From contig NC_010162.1 in NCBI RefSeq assembly GCF_000067165.1, positions 2,604,001 to 2,668,000 of the forward strand: DNA of 64,000 nucleotides, in the 5' to 3' direction. The notes under the pieces are model-generated. The model saw nothing but the letters and a program-made list of their open reading frames with translations, was not told the origin of the DNA and made no database searches. Shown piece after piece: positions 29,997 through 39,145 of this stretch; the stretch's first letter is position 1; every line of letters begins with the position of its first letter. The stretch is from Sorangium cellulosum So ce56 (GTDB lineage: Bacteria; Myxococcota_A; Polyangia; Polyangiales; Polyangiaceae). The translations under genes were made by a program, and so were the position numbers.

Positions 29997-32801
29997 ATGG
30001 ACTCGTACTTTGTCGTGCGCGATGTCCTCTCCCGTCTCGTCGCGGCGTCGGCGCTGCTCGTCGCCCTCGCGGCCGGCCGATCCGCCGAGGCGGCGTCGTC
30101 TTTCACCCTCTTCGAGAGCGGCCATGTGCGTCCGCTCGCGCTCTCGCCCGACGGAAAGCTGCTATTCGCCGTGAACACGCCCGACAACCACCTCGAGGTG
30201 TATCGGGTCAAGGATCAGGGTATCGAGCACCGCGCCTCCATCCCCGTCGGCCTCGAGCCGGTGGCCGTCGCGGCGCGGAGCGATACCGAGGTCTGGGTCG
30301 TCAACCACCTGTCGGACAGCGTGAGCGTCGTCGAGCTGACCCAGGGGGCGCGCTCGGGCCGGGTCGTGCGGACGCTGCTCGTCGGCGACGAGCCGCGGGA
30401 TATCGTGTTCGCGGGTCCTGGAAGGCGCCGCGCGTTCATCACGACGGCGCACCGCGGGCAGAACATCCCGTTCGATCCCCAGCTCACGACCCCCGGCGTG
30501 GGCCGGGCGGACGTATGGGTCTTCGACGCCGATCGCCTCGGGTCGACGCTCGCCGGCGTGCCCCTCACGATCGTCACGCTGTTCAGCGATACCCCGCGGG
30601 CGCTCGCGGTGACGCCGGACGGCAGCAAGGTGTATGCGGCGGCCTTCCACTCCGGGAACCGCACCACGGCGCTCCACGAGGGCATCATCCCGAACGGCGG
30701 AGAGGCGGCGGGGGGCGTGCCCGGGCCGGCCACCAATGTGGAGGGGATCCCGCACCCGGAGACGGGGCTCATCGTCAAGTTCAATGGTTCCCACTGGGTG
30801 GACGAGCTGAACCGCGTCTGGGACAGCTCCGTCCGGCTCTCGCTGCCCGACAAGGACGTGTTCGTCATCGACGCGAACGCGAGCCCGCCGAGGCAGCTGC
30901 CCGGCGCCGCCGGGTTCTACACCGGCGTCGGCACCATCCTCTACAACATGGTGGTCAACCCGGTCAGCGGGAAGGTGTACGTATCGAACACCGAGGCGGG
31001 GAACGAGAAGCGCTTCGAGGGGCCCGGGATCTTCGCCGGCCAGACGGTACGAGGCCACCTTCACGAGAGCAGGATCACCGTCCTCGGCCCGGCGGGCAGC
31101 GTCACGCCGAGGCACCTCAACAAACACATCGATTACGACGCGTGCTGCGCCCCGGTCCCGAACGCCGAGAACCAGAAGAGCCTCGCCCTCCCGCAGCAGA
31201 TGGCGGTCACGAAGGACGGCAAGACGCTGTACGTGGCGACGATAGGCTCGTCCAAGATCGGGGTGTTCAGCACCGCCGCCCTGGAGAACGACACCTTCGT
31301 GCCGAGCGCCTCCAAGCAGATCCCGGTGCCCGGCGGCGGCCCGACGGGGCTCCTGCTCGACGAGGCGCGGCGGCGCCTCTACACGATCACGCGCTTCGAC
31401 AACGCGATCTCGATCCTCAGCACGACGACCAAGTCCGAGATCGCGCACGTGCCGATGCACAACCCGGAGCCGCCGAGCGTGGTCGCCGGCCGCCGGTTCC
31501 TCTACGACGCGTCGTTCGAGTCGAGCCACGGCGACTCGTCGTGCGCGAGCTGCCATGTCTACGGCGATTTCGACAGCCTGGCCTGGGATCTCGGCAATCC
31601 GGACGGGGTGGTCGCGGACATCCCGGGGCCGTTCGAGTCACACCCGCTGGACTTCGGGATACCCGATACCCACCACCCGATGAAGGGGCCGATGACGACG
31701 CAGAGCCTCCGCGGGATGGCGAACCACGGGCCCATGCACTGGCGCGGCGATCGCACCGGCGGCGATGAGGAGCCGAGCGCGCACCCGGACAGCGGGACGT
31801 TCGACGAGGTGACGGCGTTCATGGAGTTCCAGGCCGCGTTCACGGATCTCCTGGGGAGGAGCGAGTTCATCCCCGAGGCCGACATGCAGGCGTTCGCCGA
31901 TTTCATCCTGCAGGTCACCTATCCGCCCAACCCGATCCGGGCGCTGGACAACTCGCTCACCCCGGCGCAGCAGGCCGGGCGCAGCTTCTTCTTCAACAAC
32001 GTGTCCGACTTCAGCGAGGAGGGCACCTGCGTCTCGTGCCATGTGCTCGACCGCCACGGGAACGAGGAGTTCGGCGTCGATGCGCCGGGCTTCTTCGGCA
32101 GCGATGGCCGGTACACGTTCGACCTGGAGACCGAGGCCTTCAAGTCGCCGCACTTCCGCAATCTGTACCAGAAGGTCGGCATGTTCGGGATGGCGAACAA
32201 CGATCTCTTCCCGGGCAGCGACGCGCACGTGGGCGACCAGGTCCGCGGCTTCGGCTTCAACAACGAAGGGGGCGTCCCGACGCTCTTCCGGTTCGTGAGC
32301 TCGGCGACCCCCGACATGGGGTTCAACCAGTCGCCGCTCACCCCGGGCGGGTTCCCGCCGGGGCCGGAGGGGGAGGTGATGCGGCGCGAGGTGGAGCAGT
32401 TCCTGCTCGCGTTCGACAGCAACCTGGCGCCGATCGTCGGGCAGCAGGTGACGCTCACCCGCCACAACGCGGCCGCGGTCGGGCCGAGGATCGACCTGCT
32501 CCGCGCGCGGGCTGATGCAGGGGAGTGCGATCTCGTGGTCAAGGGATCGCACGACCATGAGACGGCGGGGTTCCTCTACGTCGGCGCGGGCCTGTTCGTC
32601 GGCGATCGGCTCTGCGACGCGCCGATCCGCGATGCGGCGCTGCGGCACCGGGCCTCGCGCAACCGGGGCGAGCTGACGTACACGTGCGTGCCGCCGGGAT
32701 CGGGGGTGCGGATCGGGCTGGATCGCGACGGCGACGGCTTCCGCGACGGCGACGAGGAAGACGAGGGCAGCGACCCGGCAGACCCGTCGAGCACGCCCTG
32801 A
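29997..32801 (+). CDS. Secreted diheme c-type cytochrome with YVTN/NHL propeller
   Basis: A 934-residue exported protein: signal peptide (LLVALAAGRSAEA), then a propeller of YVTN-like repeats (VRPLALSPDGKLLFAVNTPDNHLEVY; TPRALAVTPDGSKVYAAAF; QMAVTKDGKTLYVATIGSSKIGVF), followed by two cytochrome c sites, CASCH (Cys516) and CVSCH (Cys678), and the MauG-like TQSLRGMANHGPMHWRGDR and FKSPHFRNLYQKVGMFG segments. The C-terminus holds an acidic DRDGDGFRDGDEEDEGSDP, a thrombospondin type 3-like Ca2+ loop. GGAGGTGA lies five bases before the ATG. A periplasmic or outer-membrane redox role is likely. Confidence 0.92.
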   Translation: MDSYFVVRDVLSRLVAASALLVALAAGRSAEAASSFTLFESGHVRPLALSPDGKLLFAVNTPDNHLEVYRVKDQGIEHRASIPVGLEPVAVAARSDTEVWVVNHLSDSVSVVELTQGARSGRVVRTLLVGDEPRDIVFAGPGRRRAFITTAHRGQNIPFDPQLTTPGVGRADVWVFDADRLGSTLAGVPLTIVTLFSDTPRALAVTPDGSKVYAAAFHSGNRTTALHEGIIPNGGEAAGGVPGPATNVEGIPHPETGLIVKFNGSHWVDELNRVWDSSVRLSLPDKDVFVIDANASPPRQLPGAAGFYTGVGTILYNMVVNPVSGKVYVSNTEAGNEKRFEGPGIFAGQTVRGHLHESRITVLGPAGSVTPRHLNKHIDYDACCAPVPNAENQKSLALPQQMAVTKDGKTLYVATIGSSKIGVFSTAALENDTFVPSASKQIPVPGGGPTGLLLDEARRRLYTITRFDNAISILSTTTKSEIAHVPMHNPEPPSVVAGRRFLYDASFESSHGDSSCASCHVYGDFDSLAWDLGNPDGVVADIPGPFESHPLDFGIPDTHHPMKGPMTTQSLRGMANHGPMHWRGDRTGGDEEPSAHPDSGTFDEVTAFMEFQAAFTDLLGRSEFIPEADMQAFADFILQVTYPPNPIRALDNSLTPAQQAGRSFFFNNVSDFSEEGTCVSCHVLDRHGNEEFGVDAPGFFGSDGRYTFDLETEAFKSPHFRNLYQKVGMFGMANNDLFPGSDAHVGDQVRGFGFNNEGGVPTLFRFVSSATPDMGFNQSPLTPGGFPPGPEGEVMRREVEQFLLAFDSNLAPIVGQQVTLTRHNAAAVGPRIDLLRARADAGECDLVVKGSHDHETAGFLYVGAGLFVGDRLCDAPIRDAALRHRASRNRGELTYTCVPPGSGVRIGLDRDGDGFRDGDEEDEGSDPADPSSTP

Positions 32802-32806
32802 GGGTC

Positions 32807-32900
32807 GCGCCGCGCCCCTCGCTCGCGCGACTGCCCACATCATGACTACGCTGCTCGTCGCTCGGCGCGGCCCGGCGACGAGCAGCGCGAGGGGCGGCGC
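32807..32900. terminator. Bipartite hairpin between convergent genes
   Basis: Outer arms 32807-32822 and 32887-32900 pair with one bulged base; inside, perfect 12-base arms GCTGCTCGTCGC (32850-32861) and GCGACGAGCAGC (32875-32886) abut the outer right arm. The structure fills the gap between the propeller gene stop and the converging lipoprotein stop, so it is probably a bidirectional terminator. Confidence 0.55.
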
Positions 32901-33466
32901 TACCCCGCCGGCCGGAGCCGGAACGCGCCGCAGTCGGGGTGTTCGATGCGTCCGGCGAAGAGCGAGCCGTCGAACGCGAGGTCGCCCTTCATGCCCACGG
33001 TGACGTAGTTGGGCGGGCGCTCGAGCCAGGCGCCGGGCGAGAACGACGCCGTCCGCGTCTCGGCGTCGTAGCGGCCGCTCATGAGGTATTTGCCGGCGGC
33101 GCCGGACTCGGCATGATGAAAGCCGAACACGGCCTTGATCCTGTCGCCCTTGACCTCCAGGATCCGGAACGTCATCTCGGTCGTGCCCTGCGGGCAATCG
33201 TAATCGCCGATCCAGGTCCGCGTCCGCTGGAAGGGGTTGTCGCCGGGGAACTCTTCTGGCACCCAGCCGTCGGCCGCCGTTGTCGTCGCCGCCGGGGGCG
33301 GATCCTGGAGGACGATGTAGACCGTCTCGGGGGCGGGCGGCGGCTCCGGGGCGCGCGGCTCGGCCAGCGTGGGCGCGGGGCCGCACCCGGCCAGCAGGAG
33401 GGCCGCGCATGCGGCGCAGCGCAGGGCCGAGCGCCGTCGGGGGGCGGGGGCGTTCGCGGTACCCAT
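32900..33466 (-). CDS. Small lipoprotein, function unknown
   Basis: A 188-residue protein with a lipoprotein signal (CAACAALLLAGC) after an Arg-rich n-region, then a Pro/Glu-rich linker and a beta-rich domain (TWIGDYDCPQGTTEMTFRILEVKGDRIKAVFGFHH ... GKYLMSGRYDAETRTASFSPGAWLERPPNYVTVGMKGDLAFDGSLFAGRIEHPDCGAFRL). Two Cys in the domain may form a disulfide. The pattern resembles small secreted domains seen next to caspase-like or kinase proteins, but I cannot name the family. ATG 33466 has no good Shine-Dalgarno; GTG/ATG upstream codons are possible. It follows the 33510-34661 lipoprotein by 43 bases. Confidence 0.75.
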   Translation of the reverse strand: MGTANAPAPRRRSALRCAACAALLLAGCGPAPTLAEPRAPEPPPAPETVYIVLQDPPPAATTTAADGWVPEEFPGDNPFQRTRTWIGDYDCPQGTTEMTFRILEVKGDRIKAVFGFHHAESGAAGKYLMSGRYDAETRTASFSPGAWLERPPNYVTVGMKGDLAFDGSLFAGRIEHPDCGAFRLRPAG

Positions 33467-33509
33467 GCGCGGGAGGGTACCATGGAGAGGGCCGAGCGCG
33501 GAGCGTGCT

Positions 33510-34661
33510 TCAGCGGCGGCAGCCGATGCGCTCGGTCGCGACGACGACATCGTCGTAGAGGATGGTGTGTGTGTCGGAGACGGTCATGCCGAGCTCTTCC
33601 ATCTCCGCCCGCCGGCGCGCGTCGGAGTCGCGCTCGTAGTAGGCGTCGAGCATGAAGCTCTTGAAGCGCACGTCATCGCTCGATCGGAAGTCGAAGCCAC
33701 CGAACGGCTCGGGCGGCGTGCACGCGCTGAAGTCGCACCCTCCCGTGTGGAACTGGGCGCGGAGCCAGGTGCCGTCGGGGTAGCCGGGGCGGTAGTCGCC
33801 GATCGCCACGCCGTCGATCCAGAACGCGAGCGCGCCGTCGCTCTGGCCGACCGTGTTGGCGCGCGCGTGCATCTCGACGCAGAACCATCGGTCGCGCGGG
33901 AACGACGCTTGATCCGGCGGCTGGAAGACGTTGCCGTAGTAGTACGTCGTGCCTTGATCGCCGGCGCAGCCAGGGGTGGCGGTCCCGTCGTTGCAGCGCC
34001 CGGAGCGCATCTTGTACCAGTAGGCGTAGAAGTTGAAGACGTCGTCGGTGGTCGTGTCGAAGTCGAACCAGAAGCCCTCGTCTCCGGGCGGCACCGTGTT
34101 CGCGAGGCCGCTGCTGTCCCAGCTCTCGGTGCCCGCCGCCATGCGCACCCAGTGGTGCGGGTTCGGGGCGAGCTCGGGGAAGCGCACGTGGAAGCGCCAG
34201 TAGAGCGCGTCGACGCGCTCATGGGTGACCCACGTGGACGACGAGATGTACGTCTCCTCCGCCAGATCGGCGGTCGTCACGGTCGAGCGGAGGTAGCCCT
34301 GCCCGGCGTGGGCGGTCGCCGCGTCGGCCTCGATGTGCAGATAGCGCGTGTCCGCGGTGGGCCCGTCCCAGCGCCCCCAGCCTTGCTCGAAGTCGTCGTG
34401 GAAGAGCACGGCAGGGTCACCGGCGAGCCCCACGTCGTCCGGGTAGCGCTCGCTCAGCGTGCCGGACGGCGACGTGTCGCCGCCGCCCCCGCCGGCATCG
34501 CTCGTTCCGCCGCCCCCGCCGCCATCGTTCGGTCCGCCGCCGCTCGGGCCCGACGAGGACGCGTCCGGCCCTGCGCCGCCGTCACCGCCAGAGCTCGACG
34601 TGGAGTCGCAGGCGGCGAGCAACAGCGCGATCACCAGGGAAAATTGCAGAGGGTTCTTCAT
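33510..34661 (-). CDS. Lipoprotein with concanavalin A-like (polysaccharide lyase/LamG-type) domain
   Basis: A 383-residue protein: lipoprotein signal (FSLVIALLLAAC, Cys18), a low-complexity Gly/Ser/Asp linker (20-70), and a jelly-roll-like domain (VLFHDDFEQGWGRWDGP, YLRSTVTTADL, DALYWRFHVRFPELAPNPHHWVRMAAG, RDRWFCVEMHARANTVGQSDGALAFWIDGVAIGDY, IGCRR). This arrangement is typical of secreted beta-sandwich lectin or polysaccharide lyase-like proteins; no catalytic residues can be named. It probably binds or degrades a polysaccharide at the cell surface. It is first in a two-gene unit with the following lipoprotein. Confidence 0.8.
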   Translation of the reverse strand: MKNPLQFSLVIALLLAACDSTSSSGGDGGAGPDASSSGPSGGGPNDGGGGGGTSDAGGGGGDTSPSGTLSERYPDDVGLAGDPAVLFHDDFEQGWGRWDGPTADTRYLHIEADAATAHAGQGYLRSTVTTADLAEETYISSSTWVTHERVDALYWRFHVRFPELAPNPHHWVRMAAGTESWDSSGLANTVPPGDEGFWFDFDTTTDDVFNFYAYWYKMRSGRCNDGTATPGCAGDQGTTYYYGNVFQPPDQASFPRDRWFCVEMHARANTVGQSDGALAFWIDGVAIGDYRPGYPDGTWLRAQFHTGGCDFSACTPPEPFGGFDFRSSDDVRFKSFMLDAYYERDSDARRRAEMEELGMTVSDTHTILYDDVVVATERIGCRR

Positions 34662-34670
34662 CCTTCCACG

Positions 34671-34985
34671 CTATCCGCTGCTCCGCCGCCTGCGCGAGCG
34701 CCCGAGGAAAAAATGCGGAAGACCCGGTGGCGGGCGGTGTAGGTTCTCTGTCCGGCGAGCCGAGGTCGGGACCCGGGGAGAGAGGACCTGACACACACGT
34801 CGGCGCTCGCGAAGCTGACACCCAGGGCGAGACGAGGGCTGATTGCGGCGCTCGCGGAGCTCCGCCGGGAACGCCGAGTACACGCCAATCGCGAGAGCAA
34901 TGTTGATGGCGGCGACGATCCCTGCCGGTACGCGATACGAGTTCGCGAGTCCGAAGAGAGACCGTAGAAGCTCCAGCGCCTTCAT
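34671..34985 (-). CDS. Possible small membrane protein
   Basis: A frame of 104 codons from ATG 34985 whose first 50 residues look protein-like: MKALELLRSLFGLANSYRVPAGIVAAINIALAIGVYSAFPAEL with one likely membrane helix. The remaining half is Arg/Pro/Ser-rich and unlike protein, suggesting a frameshifted or decayed 3' end. There is no good Shine-Dalgarno. It is kept as a weak candidate because of the helix and because it fills an otherwise empty 440-base gap. Confidence 0.3.
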   Translation of the reverse strand: MKALELLRSLFGLANSYRVPAGIVAAINIALAIGVYSAFPAELRERRNQPSSRPGCQLRERRRVCQVLSPRVPTSARRTENLHRPPPGLPHFFLGRSRRRRSSG

Positions 34986-35015
34986 CAACTGCCCATTGCT
35001 AGTCTACTCAACCCC

Positions 35016-35052
35016 CCCCGGCGATCACCCGCGGAGCGAAGCGACGCCGGGG
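35016..35052. terminator. Hairpin CCCCGGCG / CGCCGGGG
   Basis: Perfect 8-base arms (35016-35023 and 35045-35052) with a 21-base loop lie about 45 bases beyond the stop of the 35099-36217 gene, in the right place for a terminator. No T-run follows on the reverse strand. Confidence 0.35.
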
Positions 35053-35098
35053 TGATTGGCAGGTTGGGGAGCTTCTGCTCACGCGTGATGCGGATGGC

Positions 35099-36217
35099 TC
35101 ATCTCTGCACCGTGCGGATGTGTGCGAGCGCGCCTTGCATCGTGTCGACGATGCAGGCCGGACTGACAGACATGGCGCCAAGATGGTCATCTGCACCTGG
35201 TGATCGAATCCACGCGGTGGGACCGCTCCGCTGGACGAGGGGAGCGAGGAACGGATGGCAAGAGGTGCCCATCGATCGGAAGTTCGAGAAGTCGACGATG
35301 AGGGGCTCATCCGCAGGGATAGCAGAGAGCACCTCGCGAAGGCCGTCGGCCACATCGGGGCTCCAGCCCAGGCGTCCGAAAATCCGGAGAATACGCGGCG
35401 GCCCCGGCCGCACTTTGACGGGGAGCCCCGAGCCACGCAAGTAGCCGAACAGGTTCTCCAGCGCTGCTACGCTCCCGGGAAGGCGAGCGCGTTCCCACGC
35501 CGCTTCGAAGAGGAGCCTGGCGAGCTCGACGCCTGGACCACCGCTTGCCATATGAACATTGAAGTCGTGCTTGCGGCCGTCGCGGAAGCACCCTGCGACC
35601 CTCAACCCGTCGAGCGCCCGGGCTTCTCGCTCCGCACCGTCGACCGAAATTGCCCCGATCTTGCGCCAAAGCTCCACGGCATCCTCCGCGCGCACGACCA
35701 TCTGCTCCTGGTGAACTGCGAGAGCCTCTGGCAGTCGCTCGGCAGGGAGGCTGTTCGCAAAATCGGGGTCCCAGGCGAGGTAGGCGGAGCGCCAGAGGCT
35801 GACGCTGGCCGCCGTGATCGAAAGGACGGTCTGGTCGTCGTCAAGGGCGAGGGAGAGAGCGGCCTCCGGGTCGAACGAGGGCTGGTAGACAACCTGGACG
35901 AGCTTGTCGACGGTGGCAGCCGCGGAGTCGCCGAACTTCACGCCGAGGACGCCGGCCACGGTCTCTCCGCGATATCCATGAAAGAGGATCGGCAAGACGG
36001 CCGCCGTGTTGACGAGCCTCACGTTCCCCTGCTTCATGTGCGTGCGCGAGTAGCGGAGCTTGCCTTCCTCCAAGGCCGAGAGCTCTTCACCGACCGATTC
36101 CAACAGCGCGGCCGCCAGCACGTAGTTCTTCTCCGCGAACATTCGCCCGGCGAGCCGCCGCCGATCCTCGGCAGGCAGCGCTGAATATCCATCCTTGTAC
36201 GCCGACGGCTCGCTCAT
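35099..36217 (-). CDS. Hypothetical cytoplasmic protein
   Basis: A 372-residue protein from ATG 36217 (GGAG eight bases upstream), without signal peptide or membrane segment. It is helix-rich at the N-terminus (ALPAEDRRRLAGRMFAEKNYVLAAALLESVGEEL). The middle contains ALDGLRVAGCFRDGRKHDFNVHMASGGPGVELARLLFEAAWERA; this and the C-terminal DEPLIVDFSNFRSMGTSCHPFLAPLV vaguely recall a STAS-type strand-helix, but this is not a firm match. A TPR-like N-terminal region is possible. The gene lies 42 bases after an AraC regulator on the same strand and is probably co-transcribed with it. Base composition is a little less GC-rich than its neighbours. Confidence 0.75.
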   Translation of the reverse strand: MSEPSAYKDGYSALPAEDRRRLAGRMFAEKNYVLAAALLESVGEELSALEEGKLRYSRTHMKQGNVRLVNTAAVLPILFHGYRGETVAGVLGVKFGDSAAATVDKLVQVVYQPSFDPEAALSLALDDDQTVLSITAASVSLWRSAYLAWDPDFANSLPAERLPEALAVHQEQMVVRAEDAVELWRKIGAISVDGAEREARALDGLRVAGCFRDGRKHDFNVHMASGGPGVELARLLFEAAWERARLPGSVAALENLFGYLRGSGLPVKVRPGPPRILRIFGRLGWSPDVADGLREVLSAIPADEPLIVDFSNFRSMGTSCHPFLAPLVQRSGPTAWIRSPGADDHLGAMSVSPACIVDTMQGALAHIRTVQR

Positions 36218-36259
36218 CCGATCTGCTCCATTGCACATGGCACCTGCGCCTGCCCCCGC

Positions 36260-37291
36260 TCACGTCCCTTGATGGCCCGCAGCCCCCCTCGCGCCCCGGA
36301 GCTCGCGCGGAGGGCGGCCGAACCAGCGCCGGAACGCGTGGCTGAACGCGGTCGTGTCGGAGAAGCCGAGCCGCAGCGCCGTCTCGGTCACGCTGCTCCT
36401 CGCCAGCAGGTCGGCCGCGCGGTCGCGGCGCATCTCCTCGACCAGCTTCCGGAAGCTCGTCCGCTCGACCTCCAGGCGCCGGCGCAGCGTCCGCTCCGTC
36501 GTGCCGAGGGAGCGAGCCACGTCGTCCAGCGTCGGTATCCCGCCCTCGGCGCTCGAGAGCGCGCGGGCGAGCTGGTGCCGCACGCCGTCCGCGATCGACG
36601 GCGGCGCGAGCTGCTTGCAGAGGGCGCTCACGCTGCGACACAGGTACTCCCATAACCTCTGGTTCGCGCCCGCAGGCACCATGTCGAGGACCTCGCGGCG
36701 GAACACCATCCCGTCCCAGGGCGCGTCGAACCGCACGGGGCAACGGAAGAACTCCACGTGCGCAGTCCGGCGCGGCGGGGCCGCGTGGCGGAAGCTCACC
36801 TCCAGCGGCGTGAGGTCGTCGCCCGCCATCTGCCGCAGACAGCCGAGGTTCTGCGCCAGCGCGGTCTCGTTGGAGAGGCGGTGCCCCAGCGTGAGCGGCC
36901 GCAGGCGATGCCACCGCACCTCGGCGCGCTTCGCGGTCTCGATCGCCTCCCACCGGCCCGAGTCGGTCAGGAGCGCGCTGTACCGCGCCGCGGTGTCGAA
37001 CGCATGGCGGATGGAGGGCGCGCTCATGATGGCGAAGCCGAGCACGTGCAGGTCTTCCACCCTCGCGCGCTGCGCGACGCGGATAGGCAGCGACGGGTCG
37101 TCCAGCGTCTGACCCAGATAGGTCCACAGATCGAGCAGCCGGTCGATCTCGATGCGCCGGTCGGGATCGGCGGCGAGCGACGGCAGGCGCGCGGCGCGCT
37201 CCATGGCGCCCAGCCGGATACCGTCGCGGAGCCCGAGGTCGACGACCAGCCTGGCCACGGACGTCATCACGGTGGGCAGCGGGCGGTGCAT
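36260..37291 (-). CDS. AraC family transcriptional regulator (Arabinose_bd type)
   Basis: About 343 residues. The N-terminal 200 residues match the OruR/VirS/ArgR-like ligand domain (RIEIDRLLDLWTYLGQTLDDPSLPIRVAQRARVEDLHVLGFAIMSAPSIRHAFDTAARYSALLTDSG). The C-terminal 100 residues are the two-helix-turn-helix AraC DNA-binding domain (LDDVARSLGTTERTLRRRLEVERTSFRKLVEEMRRDRAADLL ... ETALRLGFSDTTAFSHAFRRWFGRPP). The start is uncertain: ATG 37291 or the ATG eight codons downstream. The likely target is the co-directional downstream gene or the lipoprotein upstream; the effector is unknown. Confidence 0.93.
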   Translation of the reverse strand: MHRPLPTVMTSVARLVVDLGLRDGIRLGAMERAARLPSLAADPDRRIEIDRLLDLWTYLGQTLDDPSLPIRVAQRARVEDLHVLGFAIMSAPSIRHAFDTAARYSALLTDSGRWEAIETAKRAEVRWHRLRPLTLGHRLSNETALAQNLGCLRQMAGDDLTPLEVSFRHAAPPRRTAHVEFFRCPVRFDAPWDGMVFRREVLDMVPAGANQRLWEYLCRSVSALCKQLAPPSIADGVRHQLARALSSAEGGIPTLDDVARSLGTTERTLRRRLEVERTSFRKLVEEMRRDRAADLLARSSVTETALRLGFSDTTAFSHAFRRWFGRPPRELRGARGAAGHQGT

Positions 37292-37410
37292 GCGCCCGGG
37301 ATCATGCAGGATCCGCACCGGCGGTCGCTCGCCGGTGTTCGCTGCGGCGCGAGAGCGCGGCGGAGCGAGCGCGCTCTGGCGCGCCGATCAGGGCGCAGGC
37401 ACCACGGGCG

Positions 37411-38733
37411 TCAGGGGCTGGTGAAGCCGAGGAGCCCGTGGCCGACGAGGATGGTCGTGATGTTCGGAGGCAGGGAGGCGGCGTTCGTGGGGCCCGCCCA
37501 TCCTTCGCGCATCAGCGCCGTTCGGATGCGCGAGATCGGGGAGACTTGGTGGGCCTCCTGGAGCAGCTTCATCGCCTCGGCCGGGATGGTCAGCGTGCCG
37601 TCGCCTCCCAGCGCGACGCATTGAATCTCGACCTGCTTGCGCGCGGGTGGGGGCATCGCGAACGGCGACGCGCCCTCGACGTCGCCGTCGGTGCTGGTGA
37701 GGCGCACGATCGTGGCCTGCGCCGGCCCGCAGCTGCCGCCCGGGCCGCCGCAGCCGAGCGTCAATGGGCTGCCGTCGAGCGGCACCGCGACGAGGGCGGC
37801 CGCCGACGCCGTGTCGGGCGTGAACGCCTCACCGGCCACGATGGGCGCGCTGTCGGGGAAGTCGAAGGCCATCTCGCCGCCGGGCGAGATGCCCACGACG
37901 ACCTCGTCGCCGCCCTCGATCGGGTCGACGGGGTTGTTCGGAACGGGCCCCGCCCCGGCGAGGACGGTGTACTCGGCCGCGAAGGCTTCCTCCGCCGCGC
38001 CCTGGTTGACCACGATCGCTGTCGTGCTCGACTCCACGGCGACGATGGGGAACGCGCCCTGGTTCTTCGCGTTCGCCGCGCCGGTGACGCGCAGGTAACG
38101 GCCGACATCCGCTGCGGAGAACGTCGCGCCCTCGATCGTGTAGGCCGCGGTCCCCGCCTGCCCCGGAGCGACGCCCGCCTGGCCGGCCCCAGTTGACGTC
38201 GGGCACACATAACCCGAGCCAGCAAAGCGGCACACGAGGGGCCCGCCTTCGAGGCCGGCAATCGTGATCTCGCCTTGATCCGTCAGGGCCGGCGGCGGGC
38301 TGTCCTCCGTGTCGTAGACCCACGCCTTGCATCCTTCGACTTGCCCGGGCATCTCCTCGTAAGCAGGAGGCCTGGACGCGGTGAACAGGACTTGCACCGT
38401 GAGGCCGTGGCCCGCCTGCGGCGCACCTTGAATCGATACATCCTGGATCGAGATGATCCCGTTGTGCGTCGCGACCGGGCAGCGGACCGAGCCGCCCTCG
38501 CCGGAGCTCGATGAGCCGCCTTCACCGGAGCTAGAGGAGCCGCCCTCACCGGAGCTCGATGAGCCGCCCTCGCCGGAGGCCGACGAGCCGCCGTGCCCTG
38601 CGCTCGTCGAGCTGCCGCCGGCGCCATCCTCGTCCGACATGGGGCAGCCCCCTGCGACCGCGAGGGTGGTGGCGAGCGCGAGGGCCATTGAGCCCCTCCT
38701 TGAATTTCGCGAGAGTTCCATTCGATTGATCAT
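37411..38733 (-). CDS. Lipoprotein with GGSSSSGE-repeat linker
   Basis: About 440 residues: lipoprotein signal (ALALATTLAVAGGC) followed by an acidic Gly/Ser linker containing four near-identical 8-residue units (GGSSSSGE), then a beta-rich domain rich in Val/Gly/Ala with six or more Cys, e.g. GPLVCRFAGSGYVCP and LTLGCGGPGGSCGPAQ. It is likely tethered to the outer membrane by lipid, with the linker spanning surface material. No enzyme motif was seen. ATG 38733 has GGAGG nine bases upstream; ATG 38721 is an alternative. No functional neighbour is evident. Confidence 0.75.
   Translation of the reverse strand: MINRMELSRNSRRGSMALALATTLAVAGGCPMSDEDGAGGSSTSAGHGGSSASGEGGSSSSGEGGSSSSGEGGSSSSGEGGSVRCPVATHNGIISIQDVSIQGAPQAGHGLTVQVLFTASRPPAYEEMPGQVEGCKAWVYDTEDSPPPALTDQGEITIAGLEGGPLVCRFAGSGYVCPTSTGAGQAGVAPGQAGTAAYTIEGATFSAADVGRYLRVTGAANAKNQGAFPIVAVESSTTAIVVNQGAAEEAFAAEYTVLAGAGPVPNNPVDPIEGGDEVVVGISPGGEMAFDFPDSAPIVAGEAFTPDTASAAALVAVPLDGSPLTLGCGGPGGSCGPAQATIVRLTSTDGDVEGASPFAMPPPARKQVEIQCVALGGDGTLTIPAEAMKLLQEAHQVSPISRIRTALMREGWAGPTNAASLPPNITTILVGHGLLGFTSP
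38494..38592 (-). repeat. 24-base tandem repeat encoding (GGSSSSGE)n
   Basis: About four imperfect copies of a 24-base unit, in frame with the lipoprotein. Copies differ mainly at synonymous or Ser/Ala positions. Expansion would lengthen the surface linker without breaking the frame. Confidence 0.8.
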
Positions 38734-39145
38734 GGCTTTGAGCCTCCACGCGTCCAGCGAGGCGCGACGCGCGCCTCCGCGGCTGGACATGCGGCAGATC
38801 TAGCGATTGGCCTCAGGGGCGGCCTGGTCGCGCCGGCCAGGGAGTTGGTCGAATCGGCCAGCCGATCGCCTCCCGACGCGCTCCGCTCGCCACGTCGAGG
38901 CCTTGCCCGAGCTTCCCCGAACGATCCCTCGCGACGAACGCGCGCAGCGCGGACGGCGGGTCGATCGAGCCCCCGTTCGGGTGCTCCTGTGCGCCGCGCC
39001 GTGCAAGGTGGTCGCGGCGTTCCTGGTCGATCGGTGACCGAACGCGGCGCACACCCGCGGACGATGATCAACCCGCGCGGCAGCCGCTCGGAATGCCGCC
39101 CGTGGCATATTGACCGCGTCTGCCCGACTGGGTACGACTGGGTTC
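38734..39145. other. Divergent intergenic region
   Basis: About 410 bases between the lipoprotein and the FHA-sigma54 activator. It must carry promoters for both. No sigma54 -24/-12 element (GG-N10-GC type with TGGCAC) or clear dyad was found. Confidence 0.5.
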
